A DNA stretch of 64,000 nucleotides from Raineyella fluvialis (GCF_009646095.1 NZ_CP045725.1:806001-870000), one strand, 5' to 3'. Counted from the stretch's first letter, positions 1 to 9,482 are shown. Program-made: numbers and translations. The notes: generated from the letters alone by a model not told the origin.

Positions 1-2
1 AC

Positions 3-725
3 TGGAAGGGCAACCCCTGGACCCCGGCCTCCGGGACCAAGGCCGCCCACCCGAACAGCCGCTTCACCACCCCGATGGAGCAGGCTCCGACGCTGGGTGC
101 CGAGTGGAACGACGGCAAGGGCGTCCGCATCGACGCGATCCTCTTCGGTGGCCGCCGCGCTACCACCGTCCCGCTGGTGACCGAGACCTCCGACTGGGCG
201 CACGGCGTCTTCATGGGGGCGACCTGCTCCTCGGAGACCACCGCCGCCGCCACCGGTGCGGTCGGCGTCGTCCGCCGCGACCCGATGGCGATGCTGCCCT
301 TCATCGGCTACAACGCCGGTGACTACATCCAGCACTGGCTGGACATGCCGTCGCTGCACGAGAACGCGCACATGCCGAAGGTGTTCTACGTGAACTGGTT
401 CCGCAAGTCCGCGGACGGCAAGTTCCTCTGGCCGGGCTTCGGCGACAACAGCCGCGTACTGGCCTGGATCGTCGGCCGCCTCGAGGGCACCGCCGACGCC
501 GCCCGGACGCCGATCGGCTACGTCCCGACCCTCGACGCGATCGACCGCACCGGGATCGAGGACGAGGTCGACGACGCCACCATGGCCGAGGTGCTCAAGG
601 TGGACACCGAGGAGTGGCAGCGTGAGCTCCCGCTGATCAAGGAGTGGTTCACCAAGCTCGGCGAGCGCCTGCCGCAGCAGCTGTGGAGTGACCTCGACCA
701 GCTGAAGGCCGCTCTGGAGGCCTGA
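3..725 (+). CDS. pckG: Phosphoenolpyruvate carboxykinase (GTP), C-terminal part
   Basis: Converts oxaloacetate and GTP to phosphoenolpyruvate, CO2 and GDP at the junction of the TCA cycle and gluconeogenesis, in the cytosol. The 5' end lies outside the window; the frame is open from base 3 and about 240 of the usual roughly 600 residues are present. Recognisable GTP-type segments are GVFMGATCSSETTAAA, the stretch FIGYNAGDYIQHWL and the C-terminal nucleotide-site segment FGDNSRVLAWIVGRLEG. The ATP-type enzyme has none of these. A strong hairpin follows 15 bases after the stop. Family assignment is secure; only the N-terminal part is unseen. Confidence 0.95.
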   Translation, partial: WKGNPWTPASGTKAAHPNSRFTTPMEQAPTLGAEWNDGKGVRIDAILFGGRRATTVPLVTETSDWAHGVFMGATCSSETTAAATGAVGVVRRDPMAMLPFIGYNAGDYIQHWLDMPSLHENAHMPKVFYVNWFRKSADGKFLWPGFGDNSRVLAWIVGRLEGTADAARTPIGYVPTLDAIDRTGIEDEVDDATMAEVLKVDTEEWQRELPLIKEWFTKLGERLPQQLWSDLDQLKAALEA

Positions 726-739
726 CCCCTCCCTGGACG

Positions 740-776
740 TGACCCCTCGAGCCGACGGCCCCGGCTCGGGGGGTCA
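740..776. terminator. Hairpin terminator between convergent genes
   Basis: A 15-bp stem (740-754 with 762-776, one G:U pair) closes a 7-base loop between the convergent PEP carboxykinase and M20 peptidase genes. No U-tract follows, as is common in high-GC actinobacteria. The last arm contains the peptidase stop codon, so it probably serves both directions. Confidence 0.7.
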
Positions 777-1877
777 CCGCGTCAACAGGGCCACCAGTAG
801 CGCGCTGCGCTGCACCAGGCTGGAGAAGAGGATGTGCTCGTCGAGAGCATGGGCTCCGCCTCCGCGGGGGCCGAAGCCGTCGACGGTCGGCACGCCGAGC
901 GCACCGGTGAGATTCGTGTCGCCCGCCCCTGCCGCCTTCCGGTACCCCGGCGTCGGCAGGCCGAGGGCCGCCGCGATCGCACCGATCGATGCCGCCAGGG
1001 CGCGATCCGCCGATCCCGGCGCCCACGGGGGTCGATGACTGAGCACGTCCACCTCGAGTCGGGCACCCGCACGGATCGGACGCAATGCCCCTAAGGCCGC
1101 GAGCACGTCGTGCTCGGTGGCCGTATCGAGGAACCGCAGCCCCAGTTCACACTCCGCCGCCTCGGGCACGACGTTGGCCCGCCCGCCACCGGAGATGGTG
1201 CCGACGTTGCAGAGAACCTCGCTGCGTGCACTCGCCGTCGCCACCAGGCGCCGGATCCCGACGAGCTGGTCGACCAGTTCGTCGATCGCGGAGACCCCCG
1301 CCGTCGGATCGACCGCGGCGTGCGCGGCCCTGCCCCGTACGACGAGCCGGACCCGGGTGCTCCCCCGCCGGCCGACCTTGAGCGCACCGTCCTCGTGCGG
1401 CGACTCGAACCCGATCACGCCGGCGACCCCGTCGAGGCAGTCCCGGACGAGGTCCTGCGAGGTCGGTGACCCGGCCTCCTCGTCGCACACGATGACGATG
1501 CGCACCGGGCGGTGCGCCCGTGCGCGCAGCGCTTCCAGGGCGGTCAGCATGACGATGAGCCCGCCCTTCATGTCGTAGACACCGGGCCCCCGTACGACGT
1601 CACCCTCGACCGACCATGGCATCCGGTCGGCCAGGGTGCCGACCGGCCAGACCGTGTCGCAGTGGCCGACCAGCAGCAGCGGCGCGCGGCCGTCGCCGGC
1701 CACCTCGAGGCGCAGGTGCGTGCCGGCGATGCTCCGGACGAACTCGACCGTCGCCCCGACGTCTGCGAACCATCCGGCGAGGAGATCGGTGACCGCCGCG
1801 CTGGCGGCGGGGTCGAACGAAGGGGTCTCCACCTCCACGAGTTGACGCAGTCGCTCGAGTGCCGTCCGGGCCGCCAT
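774..1877 (-). CDS. M20 family metallopeptidase (glutamate carboxypeptidase-like)
   Basis: Predicted cytosolic zinc-dependent exopeptidase or deacylase of the M20 family, closest in motif layout to carboxypeptidase G2. Numbering from the upstream GTG (position 1892), the metal ligands appear as HCDTVW (H77, D79), YDMKGG (D107), CDEEAGS (E138/E139), FESPHEDG (E163) and a late GGGAHALDEH histidine. The dimerisation domain starts near residue 175 with VGRRGSTRVRLVVRGRAAHA. The ATG at 1877 is preferred because GGAGGGA precedes it at good spacing; the GTG adds five residues. Length (367 aa) is normal. It lies 74 nt downstream of acs on the same strand. Substrate cannot be told from sequence. Confidence 0.88.
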   Translation of the reverse strand: MAARTALERLRQLVEVETPSFDPAASAAVTDLLAGWFADVGATVEFVRSIAGTHLRLEVAGDGRAPLLLVGHCDTVWPVGTLADRMPWSVEGDVVRGPGVYDMKGGLIVMLTALEALRARAHRPVRIVIVCDEEAGSPTSQDLVRDCLDGVAGVIGFESPHEDGALKVGRRGSTRVRLVVRGRAAHAAVDPTAGVSAIDELVDQLVGIRRLVATASARSEVLCNVGTISGGGRANVVPEAAECELGLRFLDTATEHDVLAALGALRPIRAGARLEVDVLSHRPPWAPGSADRALAASIGAIAAALGLPTPGYRKAAGAGDTNLTGALGVPTVDGFGPRGGGAHALDEHILFSSLVQRSALLVALLTR

Positions 1878-1951
1878 CGCGACTCCCTCCACTCGGCCTG
1901 CCGGGTGGTGACGGTCGACCTCGCCGCCACCACCCGGCTCCAGCCTGACGG

Positions 1952-3845
1952 TCAGGCGCCGGTGTCCATCGTCGACAGGTCGCCGACGTCCTCACCGAGC
2001 GCCTGGGCCTTGAGCACCCGGCGCATGATCTTGCCCGAGCGGGTCTTCGGCAGCGAGTCGACGAAGTCGATCACGTCCGGCTTGGCGATCGGGCTGAGGT
2101 GCTGGGCGACGTGCCTGCGGATGTCCTCGGCGAGCTCCGGGGAGCCCTTGAGACCGGCCCGCAGGATCGCGAAGGCGTGGATCCCCTGGCCCTTCACCTC
2201 GTGGGGCAGGCCGATGGCCGCCGACTCGATCACGTCGGGGTGCGAGTTCATCGCCGCCTCGACCTCAGCGGTACCGATCCGGTGGCCGGACACCTTGATC
2301 ACGTCGTCGGTGCGCCCGACGATCCAGATGTAGCCGTCCTCGTCGATCCGGGCCGAGTCACCGGTGAGGTACGCGCCGGGGTATTTCGACCAGTACGTGT
2401 CGATGTAGCGCTTCTCGTCCTTGTAGAGCGTCCGCAGCATGGCCGGCCACGGCCGCTTGAGCACCAGCATGCCCTCGGTGCCGGTGGGCACCTCGTTGCC
2501 GTCGTCGTCGAGGACGGCGACCTCCTGGCCGAAGAACGGCTTGCCGGCCGATCCCGGCTTGAGCGGCAGCGACGGCGTGGGGGTGATCTGGAACATGCCG
2601 GTCTCGGTCTGCCACCAGGTGTCCATGATCGGGCTCTGGCCCTTGCCCACCACCGAGTGGAACCAGTGCCAGGCCTCGGGGTTGATCGGCTCGCCGACCG
2701 ACCCGAGCAGGCGCAGCGAGGACAGGTCGTGACGGTTGGGCCAGGCGTCACCGAAGCGCATCAGGGAACGGATGGCGGTCGGGGCCGTGTAGAAGATCGA
2801 GATGCCGAAGTACTCGATCAACTGCCACCAGCGGTTCGGGTACGGGAAGGTCGGGCCCCCTCGAACATGAACGAGGTGGCCCCGTTGAGCAGCGGCCCGT
2901 AGAGACCGTACGAGTGCCCGGTGACCCAGCCCGGGTCGGCGGTGCACCAGTAGCGGTCCTCGTCTCGCAGGTCGAAGACGTACTTCGTGGTGGCGTACGT
3001 CCCCACCTGGTAGCCGCCGTGGGTGTGCACGATGGCCTTGGGATTGCCGGTCGAGCCCGAGGTGTAGAGCAGGAAGAGCGGGTCCTCGGCGTCCATCGGG
3101 ACGGTCTCGCACTTGCCGTTGGCGATCGGCAACGACGTCAGGTCGTGGTACCAGTGGTCGCGCAGCGGGTCCATGGTGACTTCGGTGCCGGTGCGCCGGA
3201 CGACGATGACGTTCTCGACAGTCGGGGAGAAGCGGATCGCTTCGTCGACGATCGACTTCATCGGGAAGACCGACCCGTTCACCCACGACCCGTCCGCGGT
3301 GATCAGCAGCTTGGACTCGGAGTTGTCGATCCGGTCGCGCAGGGCGTCGGACGAGTAGCCACCGAACACCACCGAGTGGACGGCGCCGATCTTGGCGCAG
3401 GCCAGCATGGCGAACCAGATCTCGGGGATCCGGGGCAGATAGATCGTGACGATGTCACCCTTGACCACGCCCATCGCCTTGAGGACGTTGGCCATCCGGT
3501 TGACCTCGCGGTTGAGCGCGTGGAAGGAGAACGTCCGAGGCTCGTTGCCGGTCTCGGGCACCCAGATCAGGGCCAGCTTGTTCTTCCGCGGCCCGTGCAG
3601 GTGGCGGTCGATGGCGTTCAGGACGATGTTGGTCCGGCCGCCCGTGAACCACTTGAAGAACGGAGCGTTCGAGTCGTCCAGCACGTCCTGATAGGGCTCG
3701 AACCACTCGAGTTCGGCGGCCTGCTCGGCCCAGAAGCCGAGCGGGTCACGACCCGCCTCCTCGGCCAGTCGTGCGTGAGGCGGTACGGTCTCGTCCTCGA
3801 GGATGCTGCTGGGGGTTGGATGGCGTCGCTCTCGCGGAGGCCCAT
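1952..3845 (-). CDS. acs: Acetyl-CoA synthetase (AMP-forming), two apparent frameshifts
   Basis: Activates acetate to acetyl-CoA through acetyl-AMP. The ATG at 3845 follows AAGGAAGGGAGAA. Motifs run in order across two frames: the AMP-site loop LLYTSGSTGNPKAIVHTHGG, YWCTADPGWVTGHSYGLYGP, DTWWQTETG, LTGDSARIDEDGYIW, GRTDDVIKVSGHR and the C-terminal PKTRSGKIMRR with the acetylatable lysine. The reading frame breaks twice: at the five-G run 3811-3815 near the N-terminus and at the five-C run 2856-2860 between FMFEG and GPTFPYPNRWW. One added base in each run restores a 631-aa protein of near-normal length (about 650). Either the gene is broken or, more likely, the assembly under-called both runs. 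Confidence 0.9.
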
Positions 3846-3994
3846 GGGTTCTCCCTTCCTTCTCTCCAGGGGGGCGCCCGCGTGCCGAACGGCGGATCGC
3901 ACAGCGTTGTGCGCCCAAGTGTGAGGGACTCTAGCGGCGCGGGGGGCAGTTGGACAGACCAATAGCCCTCAGGACGGCACGCGGAGACGAACAA

Positions 3995-4019
3995 CCCCCC
4001 GGACCGATGATCCGGGGGG
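3995..4019 (-). terminator. Rho-independent terminator of tRNA-Ser(GCT)
   Basis: A perfect 9-bp G/C stem (3995-4003 with 4011-4019) with a 7-base loop sits just downstream of the tRNA on the minus strand and is followed on that strand by TTGTT, a modest U-tract. Confidence 0.75.
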
Positions 4020-4026
4020 CTGCAGG

Positions 4027-4120
4027 TGGCGGAGGCGGCGGGATTTGAACCCGCGATGGGATTTAAGTCCCAAACCCGCTTAGCAGGCGGGCGCCATAGA
4101 CCGGACTAGGCGACGCCTCC
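4027..4120 (-). tRNA. tRNA-Ser (anticodon GCT)
   Basis: Reverse-strand cloverleaf with a 7-bp acceptor stem (GGAGGCG pairing with CGCCTCC), an anticodon stem CCCGC/GCGGG around loop CTGCTAA (anticodon GCT), the long variable arm of class II serine tRNAs and the T-arm GGTTCAAAT. Discriminator G and CCA are encoded (4027-4030). It reads AGC/AGU codons. Confidence 0.96.
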
Positions 4121-4244
4121 AAGTACCGAGGGATCATGCTACCGATTCCGCCCCGACCGGTCCAACCGGGACCCCGTCCGGTGTCTGCGGCTCCGCATGT
4201 CGCGTTACATTGGGGGGAACTGATCCTTGACTCCCGGAGAACCG

Positions 4245-5812
4245 ATGGACCCTCAGCACGACCGGCTGCGCGCCGACTCCTTCTCGGTCGCCTCCGGGTG
4301 GACGGTCCTCACGGCCGTGTTCCCCGGGATCGGACTGATCCGCGCCGGTCACCGCGCCCTCGGGAACCTGGTCATCGGGCTCGCCATCGGCGCTCTCGCG
4401 GCCCTGGGCGTGCTGATCGCCGTCCGCCGCGAGTGGGCCCTGGCGATGCTGGTCAACCCCACGTTCCTCCGGGTGACCGGTGTCGTGCTCGGCGCCATGG
4501 CGCTGCTGTGGATCCTCGCCATCGTCGCCGTCCACCTACGGATCCGGCCGCTGCCGATCCAGACCTGGCAGCGCTGGGCCGGATTCGCGATGGTGACCGT
4601 GCTCACCTTCGCCGTGGGTGCGCCATCCGCCGTGGGAGCCCGCTACGCCTGGTCCCAGGCGGACCTGGTGACCAGCGTTTTCGGCGGCAACACGGCGCCG
4701 ACGACCGGCGGCGTCCCGCAGGCCTGGAAGAGCAAGGGCCGCCTCAACGTCCTGCTGCTCGGTGGCGACTCCGGTCCGGACCGCACCGGCATGCGGACCG
4801 ACACCGTGATGGTCGCCTCGATCGACACCACCACCGGCGACACCGTCTTCTTCGGCCTGCCGCGCAACACCGCCCGGATGCCGTTCCCCGACGGCCCGCT
4901 GCGCAAGGCCTACCCGAACGGCTGGTACGACGGCCACAACGCCGACGACCCGATGTTCATGCTCAACGCGATGTACGAGTTCGTGCCGGAGCAGCACCCG
5001 GAACTCTTCCCCGACAAGACCCACGCCGGTGGCAACGTGATGAAGGCGTCGGTGGGCGAGGCCCTCGGTCTGCCGATCGACTACTACGCCGTCGTCGACC
5101 TCGCCGGGTTCGAGCGGCTGATCGACGCGATGGGCGGGGTGACCGTCAACATCAACTCCTACATCCCGATGGGCGGCAGCACCGACACGCACACGCCGCC
5201 CAAGCAGTGGCTCTCCCCCGGCGCGAACCAGCACCTCGACGGCAACCAGGCCCTCTGGTACGCCCGCGGCCGGTTCGGCTCGGACGACTTCCAGCGGATG
5301 GCCCGGCAGCGCTGCGTCCTGAGCGCGCTCGCCGACCAGGCCAACGTGCCGAACCTGCTCAGCCGCTACGAGGCCATCGCCCGGGAGTTCCAGGGCGTGG
5401 TGACCACGGACGTCCCCCAGGGAGACCTGGCGTCGGTGCTCAACCTCGCCCTGCTGATGCGGTCCGGCAACACCCGCTCGATCGTGTTCACCAACGGCAC
5501 CGCCGGCTTCCACTCGGCGCACCCGGACTTCGCCCTGATGAAGACGCAGGTGCAGGAGGCGATCAAGGAGTCGGCACGCAAGGCCACCCCCTCCCCGGCC
5601 GCGTCCTCGGCTCCCGCTGCCAGCACCGAGGCGACTCCCGCCCCACCCCGACCCCGACGAGCACCCGCAAGGCCACCAGCAAGGCGACGACCCCGACGCC
5701 CACGCCGACGTCCGAGGCGACCGAGGCCAGCGTCAATGTCCGCGCCGTCTGTGCGTACGATCCGGTGGCCGCACAGGAAGCGGTCGCGAACCCGCCGTAC
5801 TGGGTGAAGTGA
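4245..5812 (+). CDS. LytR-CpsA-Psr (LCP) family protein, apparent C-terminal frameshift
   Basis: LCP enzymes transfer teichoic-acid or arabinogalactan-type glycopolymers from lipid carriers onto peptidoglycan at the outer membrane face. The N-terminus has about three hydrophobic segments (residues about 15-115). The LCP domain starts near residue 165 with LNVLLLGGDSG, then RTDTVMVAS, GLPRNTARMP, DYYAVVDLAGFERLIDAMGG and LDGNQALWYARGRFGSDDFQRM, which hold the conserved Asp and Arg residues. The ATG at 4245 follows GGAGA. The frame is lost at C-run 5641-5644 inside a Pro/Thr-rich linker. One added C restores a repeat-rich tail and the ending ASVNVRAVCAYDPVAAQEA, with stop at 5812 and 522 residues. 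Without repair the frame happens to run to 5807 as an Arg/Pro-rich tail. Confidence 0.88.
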
Positions 5813-5815
5813 ACG

Positions 5816-6259
5816 TCAGTCGAGTCGGCCGTACGCCGCGCGCATCCGCTCGGTGACCTCCTCGGCGAGGCGCTCGAAGTCCCCACGCCGGCCGGGGTCG
5901 AGCACCGGCACCCGGTCCGGGCGCTCCTCGTCGTCGCGCGGGTAGAGGCGCAGTTCGTCGTCGGTCACCGTGGCCCGGGTGATGTCGGTCCAGTCACGGG
6001 CCGACGTACGCCCGAGTGCGGCGAGCTGGTAGCCGGAGTCGGTGAGGGAGATGCGTACGCGTCCCCGCGAGGCGACGAGGAACGCGAGGGCCCCCTGGAG
6101 GGCACCGAGCACCACCAGCACCACCGCGATCACGACCACGACGACGTGCCAGTGTGCTGCCGTCGCCACCACCAGCAGCAGCCCGCCCACGATCAACAGG
6201 CCTGCGGCGATGCCGAAGGCGCGGGCGGGCAGCGCTGCATCGAGGCGGTAGGTGTTCAC
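5816..6259 (-). CDS. PH-domain-like small membrane protein
   Basis: A 147-aa protein with two hydrophobic segments near the N-terminus (residues about 14-33 and 38-62) and a cytosolic C-terminal domain (SLTDSGYQLAALGRTSARDWTDITRATVTDDELRLY cut here as SLTDSGYQLAALG, then DWTDITRATV) that resembles bacterial PH-type membrane proteins. Role unknown. The GTG start at 6259 lies one base from the 3' end of tRNA-Ser(TGA), so tRNA processing would leave an essentially leaderless message. It converges with the LCP gene with three bases between stops. Confidence 0.7.
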   Translation of the reverse strand: MNTYRLDAALPARAFGIAAGLLIVGGLLLVVATAAHWHVVVVVIAVVLVVLGALQGALAFLVASRGRVRISLTDSGYQLAALGRTSARDWTDITRATVTDDELRLYPRDDEERPDRVPVLDPGRRGDFERLAEEVTERMRAAYGRLD

Positions 6260-6260
6260 G

Positions 6261-6347
6261 CGGCGAGAGTGGGATTCGAACCCACGGAACGGTCACCCGC
6301 TCGGCCGCTTTCAAGGCGGCTGCACTAGTCCACTATGCGATCTCGCC
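6261..6347 (-). tRNA. tRNA-Ser (anticodon TGA)
   Basis: Reverse-strand class II tRNA: acceptor GGCGAGA pairing with TCTCGCC, anticodon stem GCCGC/GCGGC around CTTGAAA (anticodon TGA), a long variable arm and GGTTCGAAT in the T-arm. The discriminator is G; CCA is not encoded. It reads UCA and related serine codons. Confidence 0.96.
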
Positions 6348-6397
6348 AATGAGGATCAGGGTCGATCCTAGCGAAGCCCGTGTGCAAGGCTGGGACC

Positions 6398-7407
6398 ATG
6401 CTCATGCGCGCGATTCTCGCCCCCGAACCAGGCGGCCCCGAAGCACTCCAGTTGGCGCAGATCGAGCGCCCTGCGCCGGGCCCGGGCGAGGTCCTGGTGC
6501 GCGTCGTCGCCGCCGGGGTGAACCGCGCGGACATCCTCCAGCGCCAGGGCCACTACCCCCGCCGCCGGGCCACCCGGACATCATCGGCCTGGAGGTCGCC
6601 GGCATCGTCGCCGAACTCGGTCCCGACGTCCGCGGCTGGCAGCCAGGTCAGGAGTGCCTCGTACTGCTCGCGGCCGGCGGCTACGCCGAGTACGTCGTGG
6701 CCCCCGCCGGGCAGCTGGTCCCGCCGCCCCCGGGCCTCGATCCCATCGAGGCGGCCGGCATCCTCGAGGTCGCCGCGACCGTCGTCTCCAACATGGACCT
6801 GGTCCATCTCACTGCCGGCGAGACGCTGCTGGTGCACGGTGGCGCGGGTGGCATCGGGTCGTTCGCCATCCAGTACGCCAAGGGCCTCGGCTGCACCGTG
6901 CTGACCACCGCGGGGTCGGCGGAGAACCTGGACTACTGCCGATCCCTCGGGGCGGACCACGCCATCGACTACCACGACGACTGGGTGGCGGCGGTGAAGG
7001 AGGTCACCGGGCGACACGGTGCGGACGTCATCCTCGACATCATGGGCGCCAAGTACCTGCCCCTGAACGTCCGTGCCCTGGCGATCGGCGGGCGCCAGGT
7101 GACAATCGGTCTGCAGGGTGGCCGCAGGGGCGAGCTCGACATGGGAGTCCTGCTCAACAAGCGCGCCTCGATCCATGCCACGTCACTGCGCTTCCGTCCG
7201 GTCGCGGAGAAGGCGGAGATCTGCGGCCGGGTGGCCAAGGTGGTCTGGCCGATGCTCGCCGAGGGGATCATCCGCCCCCTGAAGACCGAGCGGGTGCCGT
7301 TCACCGAGGCACGCCGGGCCCACGAGATGATGGAGGCGCCCGGTCATCGCGGCAAGATCGTCCTCGTCGTCGACGCGGACGCCGTTGCTCCTAGACTCGA
7401 CGCATGA
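6398..7407 (+). CDS. Zinc-free quinone oxidoreductase (MDR family), one apparent frameshift
   Basis: NADPH-dependent quinone/alkene reductase of the medium-chain dehydrogenase superfamily. The N-terminus reads MRAILAPEPGGPEAL, then PAPGPGEVLVRVVAAGVNRADILQRQG; after the break the second frame continues GHPDIIGLEVAGIV, the dinucleotide-binding VHGGAGGIGSFAIQYAK, LGADHAIDY and VILDIMGAKYL. Adding one C at run 6556-6560 joins the halves into a normal-length protein of about 336 aa. ATG 6398 (MLMRAI) has AAGG upstream; ATG 6404 is an alternative. Its stop overlaps the bpa start by 4 nt, a pairing that suggests co-expression. The usual zinc ligands are absent. Confidence 0.88.
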
Positions 7408-7991
7408 GCGAGGAGCCGCAGGGCAGCGCCGCCGAGGACGCCAACGGGGAAGCGCAGGTACTGGCCGGTCGTACGGACGACGGGCGGGTGTACGTGGTCG
7501 GCCCGGAGCAGATGGCGGTGACGGGCCCGGACGGGGCCGAGGAGTCGCAGAACGGGTCGGTCACCGACCAGGTCGAACAGCCGGCGAAGGTGATGCGGAT
7601 CGCGACAATGATCCAGCGCCTCCTCGACGAGGAGCGCACCGCACCCCTCGACGACGCCAGTCGGCAACGGCTGGCCGAGCTCCACGCCAGCTCCGTCGCC
7701 GAGCTCAAGGACGGGCTGAGTCCCGACCTCGCGGCGGAACTGGAGCGCCTGTCGCGACCGTTCACCCCCGCTCACACACCCTCGGACGACGAACTGCGGA
7801 TCGCCCAGGCCCAGCTGGTCGGCTGGCTCGAGGGGCTCTTCCAGGGCATCCAGACCGCCCTGGTCGCCCAGCAGATGGCCGCCCGGGCGCAACTCGAGCG
7901 TGGCCGCCGGGAGCTGCCCAACCAGCAGGGTCCCGCCCCGCAACACCCGATGCCCGGTCAGAACCCGGGTCAGGGAGGCATGTACCTCTAG
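7404..7991 (+). CDS. bpa: Bacterial proteasome activator Bpa/PafE
   Basis: Forms dodecameric rings that dock on the 20S proteasome and feed unfolded proteins without ATP. The core (about residues 50-160) matches the DUF2587/Bpa family closely: SVTDQVEQPAKVMRIATMI, LDDASRQRLAELHASS, PSDDELRIAQAQLVGWLEG and FQGIQTALVAQQMAARAQL. The protein ends GQGGMYL. The mycobacterial homologue ends GQYL, whose penultimate Tyr and C-terminal Leu are the proteasome docking motif, so Y-L is kept but Q is replaced by M. Length is 195 aa; the first 45 residues are acidic and variable. It starts inside the stop of the quinone oxidoreductase. Proteasome subunit genes are not in this window. Confidence 0.93.
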   Translation: MSEEPQGSAAEDANGEAQVLAGRTDDGRVYVVGPEQMAVTGPDGAEESQNGSVTDQVEQPAKVMRIATMIQRLLDEERTAPLDDASRQRLAELHASSVAELKDGLSPDLAAELERLSRPFTPAHTPSDDELRIAQAQLVGWLEGLFQGIQTALVAQQMAARAQLERGRRELPNQQGPAPQHPMPGQNPGQGGMYL

Positions 7992-8098
7992 CGTTCACCT
8001 TCCGTCCCCCGACCTTTCATCTGGTCAGGGAACCATCCCCCGGTGTACGGAGTCCAACGCACGGACAACCACACACTGATACGTCACACGAGTAGGGG

Positions 8099-8665
8099 AT
8101 GACCGTGAGCGTTTCTGTCACCGAGGCCGGGTGCGCCGAGCACCCGGAGCTGTACCAGCACCCGCTGCTGGAGGACGATCCGGGCCGATCGGCCACCGCC
8201 GAGCAGCGCCGGCAGCGGACGGCGATGACCCGTCGCGCCAGCGCGATCTGCGGGGGGTGCGGGGAGATGCCGGAGTGCCTCTACCGCGCGGTGGTCGAGT
8301 ACGACGTCTCCGGCTTCGTCGCCGGCACCACCGAGCACCAGCGGCGACGGATGCGTACGCTCCTCGAGCTGACCGTCGGACCGGACGACCTTGATTCACT
8401 CACCGGCGTGTCCGCCTCGCCGCACCAGGTCAACCATGCCGAGATCGTCCGGCTGCGCGCGCAGAATCCGCACATGTCGCTGGACACCATCGCCCAGCGC
8501 CTCGGTTGCTCGCTCTCGACGGTGAAGCGGCACCTGCGCCGGGCCCGCGCCGAGGCGGCCGGTGTCCCCGAACGACCCCGCGACGACACCTCCCCGGAGC
8601 CGCCGAGCCCCGACGAGGTGCTGTCGGCCCGCGCGCAGGTGGTCGAGTCGGTGCTGGCCGCCTAG
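8099..8665 (+). CDS. WhiB-like iron-sulfur regulator with C-terminal helix-turn-helix
   Basis: Four cysteines, C12, C51, C54 and C60 (spacing x38, x2, x5), fit the [4Fe-4S]-binding pattern of WhiB proteins, with ICGGC and MPEC. The tryptophan-bearing G-turn of typical WhiB proteins is altered to SGFVAGTTEHQR. Residues about 108-150 add a sigma-region-4-like HTH (EIVRLRAQNPHMSLDTIAQRLGCSLSTVKRHLRRA, split here: DTIAQRLGCS, STVKRHLRRAR). At 188 aa it is longer than stand-alone WhiB proteins (80-140). Expected role: redox- or stress-responsive transcription control. Neighbour bpa ends 107 nt upstream. Confidence 0.85.
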   Translation: MTVSVSVTEAGCAEHPELYQHPLLEDDPGRSATAEQRRQRTAMTRRASAICGGCGEMPECLYRAVVEYDVSGFVAGTTEHQRRRMRTLLELTVGPDDLDSLTGVSASPHQVNHAEIVRLRAQNPHMSLDTIAQRLGCSLSTVKRHLRRARAEAAGVPERPRDDTSPEPPSPDEVLSARAQVVESVLAA

Positions 8666-8675
8666 TCGATCAGTC

Positions 8676-9473
8676 TCAGTCCAGGTCGAACCACCGGGAG
8701 AGTTCGGCGAGGGTGCCGCCCTCGTCGAACAACCCGGTGACCGCGTCGGCGGCCAGCCGGACCTCCAGCGGGGCGTCGCCCAGGGCGACCCCGCGGCCGG
8801 CCCAGCGCAGCATCTCGATGTCGTTGCGCCCGTCACCCATCGCCAGGACGTCGGCCGGGTCGATCCCGCGACGGGCGCAGACATCGGCCAGCGCCATCGC
8901 CTTGTGCACGCCCTCCGGGGCGATGTCGAGCCAAGCGCTCCAGCCGATGAAGTACGAGACCCCGTGCAGACCGAGCCGCTCGGCCAGTTCGATGAAGTCC
9001 TCGGGGGAACTGCCGGGATCGCGGACGATGACGCGGGTGACCGGCCGCGAGGCGAGGTCGTCGACGCCGACCACCTCCATCGTGCCGCTGAGGTCACCCG
9101 GCGGGAACGGGGCGTTGAGCCGGTAGCCGCGGCCGACCTCCTCGACGGCGATCAGGGCGTGCGGGGCCATCCGCTGCACCCGCTCGATCACGTCGGCGGG
9201 GTCGAAGGTGACCATCCGGACCACCTCCAGCGGCGGATAACGGACGACCACGGCACCGTTCGAGCACACGTACGGCCCCTCGGGAAGCCCCAGCCGGTCG
9301 ACCACGTCGCGGGTGTCGTGCCAGGAGCGTCCGGTCGACAGGACGACCTGGGTTCCCTCCTCGGCGATCCGCCGGATCGCATCGCGCAGCGCGTCGGGCA
9401 GCACCGAGTCGTGATCGACGATCGTCCCGTCGATGTCGAGGGCCACCAGGCGTGGCCGCCAGGTCCGGCGCAC
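8676..9473 (-). CDS. HAD-superfamily (Cof/IIB type) phosphatase
   Basis: Cytosolic phosphohydrolase acting on a small phosphorylated metabolite. Motif I is VALDIDGTIVD (nucleophile Asp), motif II LSTGRSW, the cap segment follows, and motif III/IV is the late KAMALADVCARRGID with AMGDGRNDIEMLRWAG. Length (265 aa) is typical of Cof-type HAD-IIB enzymes. The start is GTG at 9473, 9 nt downstream of the serS stop, so it is probably co-transcribed with serS. Substrate unknown. Confidence 0.88.
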   Translation of the reverse strand: MRRTWRPRLVALDIDGTIVDHDSVLPDALRDAIRRIAEEGTQVVLSTGRSWHDTRDVVDRLGLPEGPYVCSNGAVVVRYPPLEVVRMVTFDPADVIERVQRMAPHALIAVEEVGRGYRLNAPFPPGDLSGTMEVVGVDDLASRPVTRVIVRDPGSSPEDFIELAERLGLHGVSYFIGWSAWLDIAPEGVHKAMALADVCARRGIDPADVLAMGDGRNDIEMLRWAGRGVALGDAPLEVRLAADAVTGLFDEGGTLAELSRWFDLD

Positions 9474-9482
9474 CCCTGCGGC

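Noticed and set aside
6154-6397. N-terminal extension of the quinone oxidoreductase through tRNA-Ser(TGA)
   Set aside because: The open frame crosses a tRNA gene; family N-terminus MRAILAPEP starts at 6404.
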